From Deltaproteobacteria bacterium (GTDB taxonomy: Bacteria > Desulfobacterota > Desulfuromonadia > Geobacterales > JAJYBI01), in contig JAJYBI010000026.1 of assembly GCA_021779095.1 (NCBI GenBank), positions 1 through 49,846 on the forward strand: a stretch of DNA of 49,846 nt, written 5' to 3'. The position numbers and the translations under genes were made by a program. The notes below the pieces were generated by a model. It worked only from the letters and a program-made list of their open reading frames with translations. It ran no database searches and had not been told where the DNA came from. Below are positions 18,301 through 24,759 of this stretch, piece by piece (position 1 is the stretch's first letter; every line of letters begins with the position of its first letter).

Positions 18301-18540
18301 GCTACAGAGGCACACGCCTGCGCGCTGTAACGCGCTTCAGCGTGCAAGCGTGAGACATGGAGAAAAGCTGAACGGCAATGGTACACGGAAGAAGCGGAAA
18401 CATCGGATAACGGCGGATTAACCAAAATCTGAGGACCAATTTGTAAAACAATAACAAGAGATTGATCCGCAGTTATCCGCCTTTTCAGATTTGATCCGTG
18501 TACTATTCAGTGTTTAAGGTTTCCTCCGTGTCTCTGTGGC
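18301..18540. repeat. Long intergenic palindromic repeat, copy A
   Basis: This 240-base element fills the gap between rfbD and the cupin gene. From about 18353 onward it is nearly identical, base for base with scattered changes, to the reverse complement of copy C (28042-28260). The right end is CTCCGTGTCTCTGTGGC. The left end GCTACAGAGGCACAC is a decayed complement of that end and is followed by a 36-base GC-rich hairpin insert not present in copy C. Inside are two facing arms: GTACACGGA followed by GGATAACGGCGGAT, and ATCCGCAGTTATCC followed by TCCGTGTAC. The element can therefore fold into one long hairpin. No ORF is visible inside. Confidence 0.85.
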
Positions 18541-18563
18541 AGATTTTCAAGTGAGGTGATCGT

Positions 18564-18932
18564 ATGGAAACCGGTGAGCGTCCCTGGGGCAGTTACACGG
18601 TGCTGGAAGAGAACCGCGGCTACAAGATCAAGCGGATCGAGGTGCTGCCGGGTAAACGGCTGTCGCTGCAGATGCACCACCACCGCAGCGAGCACTGGAT
18701 CGTCGTCTCCGGCACCGCCAAGGTGACCTGCGGCGACCGGGAATCCATCATCAACGTCAACGAGTCCACCTTCATCCCCATCGGCGTCAATCACCGCCTG
18801 GAGAACCCCGGCGTCATCCCGCTCATCATCATCGAGGTGCAGAGCGGCGAATACCTGGGGGAGGACGACATCGTCCGATATCAGGACGATTTCCACCGGT
18901 GCGACGTACCGGCAAAGACGCAGGAAGCGTAG
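18564..18932 (+). CDS. Cupin, mannose-6-phosphate isomerase type II domain (stand-alone)
   Basis: 122 residues, one cupin barrel. It matches the C-terminal isomerase domain of bifunctional ManC/AlgA proteins: RPWGSYTVLEE, YKIKRIEVLPGKRLSLQMHHHRSEHWIVV with the metal-binding His cluster, GTAKVTCGD, and IPIGVNHRLENP. It would interconvert fructose-6-phosphate and mannose-6-phosphate for sugar-nucleotide synthesis, in line with the nearby rfbBD. GAGGTGA lies upstream of the ATG. It is cut off from rfbD by repeat copy A and ends at a strong terminator. Confidence 0.88.
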   Translation: METGERPWGSYTVLEENRGYKIKRIEVLPGKRLSLQMHHHRSEHWIVVSGTAKVTCGDRESIINVNESTFIPIGVNHRLENPGVIPLIIIEVQSGEYLGEDDIVRYQDDFHRCDVPAKTQEA

Positions 18933-18957
18933 GGCGTCTGCGACAGGAATGAAATGG

Positions 18958-18987
18958 AAACGCCCCGGGAGACCGGGGCGTTTTTTT
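18958..18987 (+). terminator. Rho-independent terminator after the cupin gene
   Basis: An 11-bp stem (AAACGCCCCGG with CCGGGGCGTTT), 4-nt GAGA loop and a run of seven T. The opposite strand ends in TTT and may weakly terminate the converging broken gene. Confidence 0.88.
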
Positions 18988-19064
18988 GTGTGAGCGGGTG
19001 TCAAGGCCGTACGTGTGAACTTTGTGGATGATGAGATGTGCCACGGGCATTCCGTGGCGTGCCG

Positions 19065-19715
19065 TCAGCGCCCGTCCCGGCGCCGGAACGGGCGGTACAG
19101 CTCGTCGTCGGCGATCAGCCGGAACGTCTTGCCCGACGCGATCCAGGCGCCGCCGAAGGCCATGAGGGCGCCGGCCTCGCCGTAATACGTGGGCCGCAGC
19201 CGCATCAGGACCTCGTCGGACAGCGCCAGGTTGGCCGCGGCGATGGCGAGCATGCAGCCGCCCATCACCCCGCCGCAGACCAGATAGATCGCGTTTCGCC
19301 GGGCCTTTCGGCCGACCGCATGCCTGGTTCACCTGCGGAAGGGGACGAAGCAGAAGAAGGCCAGGATGGCGAACAGCACGGCGGCGGCCGTGTAGTGCAC
19401 GATCGACGCGCCGCCGGTCCGGCAGCCATCGCAGCCGGTGGGGAAGGTGGCCACGACCAGCGCGGCGCCGGCCGCCGCCTTGCCTGCCAGGGATTCGGTC
19501 TCCGTGTGGCCGTTATAGGCGAACAGGAACGACCCCACCACAAACAGCAGGCCGACGAAGATGTCCCGGGCATCCGAATAGTACGAGGCGCTGATCGATG
19601 ACAGCGGCGTTCCTGCCAGCACGCTCACGATCACGGGAAGCGCCAGCGCAATCACCCCCATGAGAAGCCGCAGCCCCCGATAGTCGAATACCGCGCTGAT
19701 TTTCCGGTCTTCCAT
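19065..19715 (-). pseudogene. Membrane protein gene interrupted by an in-frame TGA
   Basis: From ATG 19715 (GAGGA upstream) the frame gives 128 residues with four hydrophobic helices (LRLLMGVIALALPVIVSVLA; DIFVGLLFVVGSFLFAY; KAAAGAALVVATFP; VHYTAAAVLFAILAFFCFV) and then meets TGA at 19329-19331. The same frame continues for another 87 codons (RRNAIYLVCGGVMGGCML ... IASGKTF), which look like the rest of the same multi-pass protein. One nonsense change in an otherwise intact gene is the simplest reading. The function of the family is unknown. It sits next to the accessory block. A truncated but expressed protein remains possible. Confidence 0.65.
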
Positions 19716-19803
19716 GGGGATGTCCTCAAGAGTCAGACGGTTTCTTGGGCTAATTCCCAACGCCTGACTGTTCTCAACATCATTTTTTCGCATATTCCGT
19801 CCC

Positions 19804-19827
19804 GTCAAATGTCGGGCTCTGACCCCT
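19804..19827. repeat. Decayed copy of the transposase terminal repeat
   Basis: These 24 bases match the right terminal repeat of the transposase element (22225-22250) at 19 of 24 positions, including the CTCTGACCCCT end, in the same orientation. It lies 1.4 kb beyond the left end of the element. Confidence 0.55.
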
Positions 19828-19839
19828 TGGCTACTCCTG

Positions 19840-20292
19840 CTAACACGGCTGGTTAGTTAACTTTTTAAGAACGTCCCCTTGGTCCCCCGAGAAGTTGAAC
19901 CTGTCGGTGTCGTTTTTGCAGCCATCCACTACCCATATCATCGTCTGATAGAATGACTCTCTAGCCTGAATTTCATCAGGGTGAATAGTTGATCGCTGGA
20001 ACTCGATCACCAGTCCTGACTGAGTTTTCACATCGGCAATGTGCAACTCGCCAGAAGTGTTATCCCGATTGGCAATCTCTTGCCAGTCTTGAGGGAAGCG
20101 ATTCTTCCAAGACCGATGCCACTCAGTTTCCTTTTCCCACCACGGATCACAATGGGTTCGCGACAAATGCGCCCAATGCCAAGTGATGTGCTTTCCACAT
20201 TTGGCAACTACCTCGGCGCCACAGCCAGGGCAAGCAGCCCTCAGTTTAGGACTGGCTTCAATTCGTACTCCGCCTAACAGTGCAAATCGCAT
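19840..20292 (-). CDS. CoiA-like nuclease-domain protein with zinc-finger N-terminus
   Basis: 150 residues from ATG 20292; AGGAG lies 5 bases upstream, and the GTG two codons earlier overlaps that site. The N-terminal module is CPGCGAEVVAKCG followed by HITWHWAHLS, like the Cys/His region of competence protein CoiA. A segment with H-x-A-D87, then GLVIEF and E97-x-Q99, fits a PD-(D/E)XK-type nuclease core, and EFQRSTIHPDEIQARESFY is typical of CoiA-like proteins. CoiA supports DNA uptake in Gram-positives; this short stand-alone form may serve DNA processing or defence, which is inference. It lies in lower-GC DNA with two unknown genes and a transposase. Confidence 0.7.
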   Translation of the reverse strand: MRFALLGGVRIEASPKLRAACPGCGAEVVAKCGKHITWHWAHLSRTHCDPWWEKETEWHRSWKNRFPQDWQEIANRDNTSGELHIADVKTQSGLVIEFQRSTIHPDEIQARESFYQTMIWVVDGCKNDTDRFNFSGDQGDVLKKLTNQPC

Positions 20293-20397
20293 GTCCACTC
20301 CTATATGAATAATGAAGGTGAACGTTGTCGCTAGTTCTTGGCTCTAACACAATAAGTTACGAAAGTTACCAACGGTACACCATTTCTCCGGCTTTGC

Positions 20398-20691
20398 TCA
20401 ACGCTTCCTGGATATATGGATGTCTAGCGCTTCAGTGCATTGCCCTATGTGAGTTCCAGAACAGTTGCTGCGATATCCCCAACATGCATTACAGACGCTT
20501 CCATGAACACTGTTCTCGCCTTGGAAAACAATTGTCCTAGTTCTACCGTCTTTTGACTTGCCGACTTTGGCTGTAATCGGCTCCCCCGTAGTAGAATTGA
20601 AGTTCGGATTACTGCGGATGAACTCATACGCTTGATCGAAAGTCTGCGCCGTTGAGAACTGATTTCCCTGTCCTCCGGTTGGATGCCCCAT
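20398..20691 (-). CDS. Small Cys-containing protein of unknown function
   Basis: 97 residues. I do not recognise the family. The start ATG is well supported by AAGGAG eight bases upstream. The first 60 residues look globular (AQTFDQAYEFIRSNPNF, then EPITAKVGKSKDGRTRTIVF). The C-terminal part holds four Cys and two His in SVHGSVCNACWGY and SNCSGTHIGQC (C67, C70, C77, C85), which could bind zinc or form disulfides. No signal peptide or membrane helix is seen. Another overlapping minus-strand frame exists here but lacks a comparable start. An imperfect palindrome resembling an integron attC lies 34 bases upstream. Confidence 0.55.
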   Translation of the reverse strand: MGHPTGGQGNQFSTAQTFDQAYEFIRSNPNFNSTTGEPITAKVGKSKDGRTRTIVFQGENSVHGSVCNACWGYRSNCSGTHIGQCTEALDIHISRKR

Positions 20692-20724
20692 TTGCTCACT
20701 CCTTTCGATATGCTTGGCTTTGCA

Positions 20725-20790
20725 GCGCCAACGGCAGTGAGGCACCAGCGGCGGAGCGTTAGCGGAGACCGCTGTTGCCGATGGTTATGC
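20725..20790 (-). repeat. attC-like imperfect palindrome
   Basis: 66 bases with nested arms CGGCA/TGCCG (20732-20736 with 20776-20780) and CAGCGG/CCGCTG (20746-20751 with 20769-20774). Extra unpaired bases occur on one side only, and the outer ends are AAC and GTT. On the minus strand it begins GCATAAC and ends GTTGGCGC, close to but not matching the attC core consensus. It sits between a gene stop and the next gene start, as an attC would. Confidence 0.35.
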
Positions 20791-20802
20791 AATTGTCTGT
20801 AG

Positions 20803-21183
20803 TTACTTTTCCAGCCTAAACTTCAATACGGCCTTGTAAGGCTTCAGCTCTCCCTCTGTTGGCTCAAACCATTCGATTTTATGTGTCAATCGATTTACTC
20901 TGAAACGATCTACTGCTGGAGATGTGTTCGGATCACCCGGACACTTGCCGCCATGTTTCTCAAGGATTGCAAACACTACAAATTTCTTTGTTTTTTCCTC
21001 TGTGACAAATGACAGGCAAGCCATGCTAGTCCAGCTATCGTAAAGCTTGTCTTTCTTAATTTGTGTCACCAGGACATTTAATTCATGCTCTTCGTCAAGA
21101 GGGCTACTAGCACTCGCAGGCATAGTGAAGAAGAGAGTTAGGAGCAGAAAGAACAATCCGAGGTTGAAAGAGCTGTTTCTCAT
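20803..21183 (-). CDS. Secreted protein of unknown function
   Basis: 126 residues. A clear Sec signal peptide (hydrophobic residues 7-20, then MPASASS with a likely cut after Ala25) precedes a soluble domain of about 100 residues. Features are two Cys (in ACLSF and GKCPG), which could form a disulfide in the periplasm, and a C-terminal DRFRVNRLTHKIEWFEP segment ending in Lys-rich AVLKFRLEK. The family is not recognised. AAGGAAA precedes the ATG. The left terminal repeat of the transposase element lies 28 bases upstream, so insertion may have altered its promoter. Lower GC than the backbone. Confidence 0.6.
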   Translation of the reverse strand: MRNSSFNLGLFFLLLTLFFTMPASASSPLDEEHELNVLVTQIKKDKLYDSWTSMACLSFVTEEKTKKFVVFAILEKHGGKCPGDPNTSPAVDRFRVNRLTHKIEWFEPTEGELKPYKAVLKFRLEK

Positions 21184-21211
21184 GTATTTCCTTTTGTTTG
21201 CAGAAAGCCCA

Positions 21212-21237
21212 AGGGGTCAGACCTACACAATTGACAA
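21212..21237. repeat. Left terminal inverted repeat
   Basis: AGGGGTCAGACC followed by TACACAATTGACAA; exact reverse complement of 22225-22250 over all 26 bases. The TAG stop of the transposase lies inside it. Confidence 0.9.
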
Positions 21238-22170
21238 TCCTAAGCTCTTCCCGATCTTCTGCACAACTACCTTCACTTGTTTGTCATCATCTAGCTTTTG
21301 CCCGAATCGCTTGCTGGCTTGGGTTACTCCTGATTCGGTTAGCTGGAATAACGATCCGATTTCTCTTAATTTTGTCCCACTAAAGCGATGGCAGAGATAG
21401 ATTGCTGCTTTCGTCGCCAGACGATTATCATCCGGGATTGCCTTCCGTGCGGCTTTCACGATTTCTTCCGGTGACGGCTTGCTGCTGAACTTTCTCAGAG
21501 CTGGCTGTTCCCGATCGTATTTCCTGTCGCTCAGATGACGGTCTTGTATCTCGTTGACAAACTCCTCCCTGCCCAAAATTGTGGAAGCAATCGTCACCAA
21601 CAAGGGGCTGGAATAATCCTGCCCGATGAGGTCGTGCACGAACTGACGGTATTTCTTCTGAGCAGCGTCTTTCTTATTGCCAAAGTATCCAAGGATGAAA
21701 TCCGTCCGAAGCCAGTCAGGGGCCACCGATCCGCCCATGTAGTATCTGCAGCTCGACCAGCGATACTCTTCCGGCTTCTCTACCATTCCAACTCTGACCG
21801 GGTTCAAATGTATATACCGCGAGAGTTCGGTTGCGTATTCATCGGCATCAACAAGTATCGCTTTATAGCGACCCTGCAGAAGATGGCCAGCCCGTTTCCG
21901 TTTGACATTGAAGTAGGTCGTGTAAGAGCTGTTAATGTGCTTCATTATCTGGGATAGGTTTCCATGCGGGGTTTCCACAATCAGGTGATAGTGGTTGTTC
22001 ATCAGGCAATATGCGTGAATGACAGCGTCGTAACGCTGTGTGGCTGCTTCCAGATAGGACAGGAACTTCTCCCGGTCCCGCTGGCTCTTGAATATGTCCT
22101 TCTGCTCGTTCCCCCTTGCTGTCACATGGTAAAAAGCTCCCGGATATTCGATTCTCAGCGGTCTTGCCAT
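21223..22170 (-). CDS. REP-associated tyrosine transposase (Y1/HUH, RAYT type)
   Basis: 315 residues. Y1 transposase fold: N-terminal MARPLRIEYPGAFYHVTARGN, the HUH metal site H60-Y-H62 in NNHYHLIVE, and a catalytic Tyr in DEYATELSRYIHLNP. The C-terminal 100 residues look like a DnaA-type helix-turn-helix (RLATKAAIYLCHRFSG, LREIGSLFQLTESGVTQASK). RAYTs cut single-stranded DNA at palindromic REP sequences and are thought to spread them. GGAGGAGG precedes the ATG. All key residues are present, so it may be active. Its lower GC and flanking repeats mark it as acquired. Confidence 0.92.
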   Translation of the reverse strand: MARPLRIEYPGAFYHVTARGNEQKDIFKSQRDREKFLSYLEAATQRYDAVIHAYCLMNNHYHLIVETPHGNLSQIMKHINSSYTTYFNVKRKRAGHLLQGRYKAILVDADEYATELSRYIHLNPVRVGMVEKPEEYRWSSCRYYMGGSVAPDWLRTDFILGYFGNKKDAAQKKYRQFVHDLIGQDYSSPLLVTIASTILGREEFVNEIQDRHLSDRKYDREQPALRKFSSKPSPEEIVKAARKAIPDDNRLATKAAIYLCHRFSGTKLREIGSLFQLTESGVTQASKRFGQKLDDDKQVKVVVQKIGKSLGLSIV

Positions 22171-22203
22171 TCTCCTCCTCCGATCAAGCGGTTTTCACGC
22201 GCT

Positions 22204-22231
22204 ATGATATCGAAGATTGGTAATTTGTCAA
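22204..22231 (-). promoter_or_regulatory. Predicted transposase promoter using the terminal repeat as -35
   Basis: TTGACA, 16-base spacer, TATCAT on the minus strand. The -35 box lies within the inner edge of the right terminal inverted repeat (22225-22250). Confidence 0.5.
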
Positions 22232-22250
22232 TTGTGTAGGTCTGACCCCT
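22225..22250. repeat. Right terminal inverted repeat
   Basis: TTGTCAATTGTGTA followed by GGTCTGACCCCT; exact reverse complement of 21212-21237. Confidence 0.9.
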
Positions 22251-22355
22251 CTTGTCATTAAGCCACACCCCTTCATTGGGCAAATATTGAGGATTCGTCC
22301 AGTCAATCATCTTTTTCCTTTTTCCCAACGATGGTAGTTGAGCAGACGATTTTCG

Positions 22356-22484
22356 GTATCTACAGGTATATGCATGCATCTACATATATATCCCTGCATC
22401 TATATGTAGATGCTGCTCCGTCATCTACAGGTAGATGCTTTTGCCCTTTCGGTTACTTATCCAGAAGCATCTACATGTATATGC
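22356..22484. repeat. Array of five 18-bp palindromes
   Basis: Five variants of the palindrome GCATCTACATGTAGATGC begin at 22356, 22376, 22396, 22421 and 22467. The first three repeat at an exact 20-base period; the others are 25 and 46 bases further on. They lie in the 324-base gap between the transposase gene and the zinc-ribbon/pilin-like gene, which otherwise holds only the right terminal repeat and the transposase promoter. Confidence 0.85.
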
Positions 22485-22508
22485 TTTTCAAGTGTCATTC
22501 TACCACCG

Positions 22509-23495
22509 TCACTTCAGCGGCACGAATTCGGCGTTTTTCTCCCTGTTCGACCGGTAGAGCAGATCGGCCCCGTCCGATCGGGCGGCAAACTCACGGTCGC
22601 CGTTGCGGGCCGTGGCGACGAGGGTGTACCGGTCCGGGGCGATCTCGTCGAAATGCACGTCCACGTCCGGCGGCCGCGTGTAGTTCGCCTGCTCCAGGCT
22701 GTCGGGATAGGCGTTGTGCTCGGTGCGGTAGGTGTCGACGGACGCCCGGGCGTTCTTCAGCGCGGCGATGGCCGCCGCATTGGCGCCCTTCGCCCGGTAG
22801 GAGGCGTACTGCGGGATGGCGATGGCGGCGACGATCCCCAGCATGGCGATCCCGATGAACGGCACGAGGACGAGGGCGATGTTGTTCACCCCGCCGGCCC
22901 GGGCCATCTCCACCGCCCGGTTCATCTCCGAAGGGTTCGCGTTGATCTCCTTCAGCTTGTTACGGACGTAGCCGTAGTAGAGGTAGTTGCCGGCGATGCC
23001 GAAGCCGATCATGGCCAGGAGGTTGACCCAAGGAACGAACGATATGAAGAAGGCGAGGAGCGCCCAGCCGTACTGTTTGCGGTAGATGAGCCACCAGAAC
23101 GACACGAGGAACGCCGGCCAGTGCCAGGTGGCGGCAAATCTGCCGCCGGAGAAGCTGGTGAATTTCCTTATGTATTTGTCGGCGTTCTTGCCGATGAAGG
23201 TCCGCATGTCGTTGCGGTCGGTCGCCGCGGTCCGGGCGCTGCGGGGAGGGGAGGGGGGTACGACGGGAGGAGGCTGCCGGTCCGGACCGCCTGCGCTGCC
23301 GGCGTCCATCCGGGGCGCCATGGCCTCGAACGAGAAGTCGTCGGGGGGAGTGACCGGCTGCGGGGCGGGCGGCGGCTCCCGCTTCACGAGGAACCGCTCC
23401 CCGCATTTCGGGCAGACGGCATACATCCCCCCCTCCGGTAGCCTGGCGTCGTCGACGTTCCCGGCCAGTGCGCACTGCGGGCAGCTGAATTTCAT
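22509..23495 (-). CDS. Zinc-ribbon / DUF2628 / pilin-like fusion protein
   Basis: 328 residues. In order: a zinc ribbon with C5-x2-C8 and C28-x2-C31 (CPQC ... CPKCGERF); a Pro-rich linker (40-85); a DUF2628-like membrane segment (120-175, TWHWPAFLVSFWWLIYRKQY, then FFISFVPWVNLLAMIGFGIAG); and a region like the core of a type IV pilin (LVPFIGIAMLGIVAAIAIPQYASYR, about 211-234, then AAAIAALKNARASVDTYRTEHNAYPDSL). The pilin-like part has the AIAIPQY helix end and pilin head features but no G/FTLIE cleavage site, so it cannot be processed by PilD in the usual way. The zinc ribbon is probably cytoplasmic. The function is unknown. A good promoter lies upstream. Confidence 0.8.
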   Translation of the reverse strand: MKFSCPQCALAGNVDDARLPEGGMYAVCPKCGERFLVKREPPPAPQPVTPPDDFSFEAMAPRMDAGSAGGPDRQPPPVVPPSPPRSARTAATDRNDMRTFIGKNADKYIRKFTSFSGGRFAATWHWPAFLVSFWWLIYRKQYGWALLAFFISFVPWVNLLAMIGFGIAGNYLYYGYVRNKLKEINANPSEMNRAVEMARAGGVNNIALVLVPFIGIAMLGIVAAIAIPQYASYRAKGANAAAIAALKNARASVDTYRTEHNAYPDSLEQANYTRPPDVDVHFDEIAPDRYTLVATARNGDREFAARSDGADLLYRSNREKNAEFVPLK

Positions 23496-23537
23496 CCCTG
23501 TAAGCCCCCTTTCTCCCGTATCGGCCCATCCCGAACA

Positions 23538-23566
23538 GTTATAGGTGTTGTGGGGCCCCGAGTCAA
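23538..23566 (-). promoter_or_regulatory. Predicted sigma70-type promoter of the zinc-ribbon/pilin-like gene
   Basis: TTGACT, 17-base spacer, TATAAC on the minus strand, 42 bases before the chosen ATG. Confidence 0.6.
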
Positions 23567-23618
23567 GCAACATTATCGCCGTTTCACCAGCGGTAGCTCA
23601 TCCGTGCCGGCGCCCGGA

Positions 23619-23654
23619 CAAAAAAACGCCCCGGCCGTTTCCGACCGGGGCGTT
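23619..23654 (-). terminator. Rho-independent terminator of purC
   Basis: A 13-bp stem with one mismatch (AACGCCCCGGTCG side and its partner), 4-nt loop, followed on the minus strand by a run of seven T. It lies 24 bases after the purC stop. Confidence 0.85.
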
Positions 23655-23678
23655 CCCGTTGCCGCTGTTATGTATCTC

Positions 23679-24569
23679 CTACTTTCCCTTGCCCGTGAGC
23701 TTGACCAGCGCCTCCATGTACTTTTCGCCGGTTTTTTTGATGATCTCCTCCGGCAGCGGCGGGGCGGGGGCGGTCTTGCCCCAGTCCAGGGTCTCCAGGT
23801 AGTCCCGCAGGAACTGCTTGTCGAAGGAGGGCTGCGGGCCGCCCGGCTGGTAGCTCTCCTTCGGCCAGAAGCGGGAGGAGTCGGGGGTCATGCACTCGTC
23901 GATGATGATGAGCCTGCCGTCGTGGATGCCGTACTCGAACTTGGTGTCGGCGATGATGATCCCCCTGGCGTCGGCGATGTCCCGCGCCCTGGCGTAGATT
24001 TTAAGGGTCACCTCCCGCACCTGGCGGGCGATCTCCGCGCCGCAGATCCGCTCCATCTCCTCGAAGGAGATGTTCTCGTCGTGCGTCCCCAGCTCCGCCT
24101 TGGTGGAGGGGGTGAAGATCGGCTCGGGGAGCTTGTCCGATTCCACGAGGCCGGCGGGGAGCGCGATGCCGCACACCTTGCCGGTGGCCTTGTAATCCTT
24201 CCAGCCGGAACCGGAGAGATACCCCCGCACGATGCATTCGGCGGCCAGTGGCTGCGCCTTCTTCACCAGCATGGAGCGACCTTCCAGCACCTCGGCGTAG
24301 GGCTGGCACTCCGCCGGGAACTCCTTTACCTCCGTGGAGATGATGTGGTTCGGGATGATCTCCTCCATCTGGCGGAACCAGAAGGCGGAGATCTGGGTGA
24401 GGACGTACCCCTTGTCGGGAATCCCCTCGTTCATTATGACGTCGAAGGCGGAGATCCGGTCGGTGGTGACGATCAGGAGGCTCTCCCCCAGGTCGTAGAT
24501 GTCGCGCACCTTGCCGCGGCCGGCGAGCTTGAGGGTGGGGAAGTCGGTGGTCAAAACGGGTGTCGACAT
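23679..24569 (-). CDS. purC: SAICAR synthase (phosphoribosylaminoimidazole-succinocarboxamide synthase)
   Basis: 296 residues, the longer PurC form. Family motifs: [27 protein letters not shown] at the N-terminus, [25 protein letters not shown] and [13 protein letters not shown]. It joins aspartate to CAIR in de novo purine synthesis. AGGAGG lies 7 bases before the ATG; the upstream in-frame extension runs into a repeat and is rejected. Upstream lies repeat copy B, so the promoter must lie in or near that repeat; none is obvious. Confidence 0.96.
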   Translation of the reverse strand: MSTPVLTTDFPTLKLAGRGKVRDIYDLGESLLIVTTDRISAFDVIMNEGIPDKGYVLTQISAFWFRQMEEIIPNHIISTEVKEFPAECQPYAEVLEGRSMLVKKAQPLAAECIVRGYLSGSGWKDYKATGKVCGIALPAGLVESDKLPEPIFTPSTKAELGTHDENISFEEMERICGAEIARQVREVTLKIYARARDIADARGIIIADTKFEYGIHDGRLIIIDECMTPDSSRFWPKESYQPGGPQPSFDKQFLRDYLETLDWGKTAPAPPLPEEIIKKTGEKYMEALVKLTGKGK

Positions 24570-24594
24570 GGTGTATTCCTCCTGAAAAAACTTT

Positions 24595-24743
24595 GCCACA
24601 GAGTCATGGAGACACAGAGAGAACCGAAACTTCTGCAACGGGGATTAGGGAAGATGAGGTTGCAGGTCGAGTTCCCTGTCTATCCTGTCCATCCTGTTGT
24701 CTTGTACGATCTGGTGTTCTCTGTGTTTCCGCGTCTCTGTGGC
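24595..24743. repeat. Intergenic palindromic repeat, copy B
   Basis: 149 bases between purC and the PpiD-like gene. It starts GCCACAGAGTCATGGAG and ends CTGTGTTTCCGCGTCTCTGTGGC, the same terminal sequences as copies A and C in inverted arrangement. Its core is unrelated to theirs and includes CTGTCTATCCTGTCCATCC, itself built of short direct repeats. Confidence 0.75.
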
Positions 24744-24759
24744 AGATTTGGTTGATGCG

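Larger units (their letters stand above)
21212..22250 (-). mobile_element. Transposase element with 26-bp perfect terminal inverted repeats
   Basis: The 1039-base element runs from one perfect 26-bp inverted repeat to the other. Its only gene is a Y1/HUH transposase. The left repeat encodes the last codons and the stop of that gene, and the right repeat supplies the -35 box of its promoter. No target-site duplication is visible, as expected for HUH enzymes. Confidence 0.7.

Noticed and set aside
19329..19331. Selenocysteine codon in the broken membrane-protein gene
   Set aside because: No redox motif around the TGA, and the GGCC-GAAA-GGCC hairpin downstream does not look like a convincing SECIS element; a nonsense mutation is simpler.
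20445..20792. 115-codon minus-strand ORF overlapping the small Cys protein gene
   Set aside because: It runs through the attC-like palindrome and lacks a supported start; the other frame has AAGGAG and a plausible N-terminus.
22155..22379. 74-codon minus-strand ORF upstream of the transposase
   Set aside because: It overlaps the transposase start, the terminal repeat and part of the palindrome array, and has no good ribosome binding site.
22356..22484. CRISPR array
   Set aside because: The repeats are palindromic and only 18 bp, gaps are 2, 2, 7 and 28 bases, and no cas gene is near.
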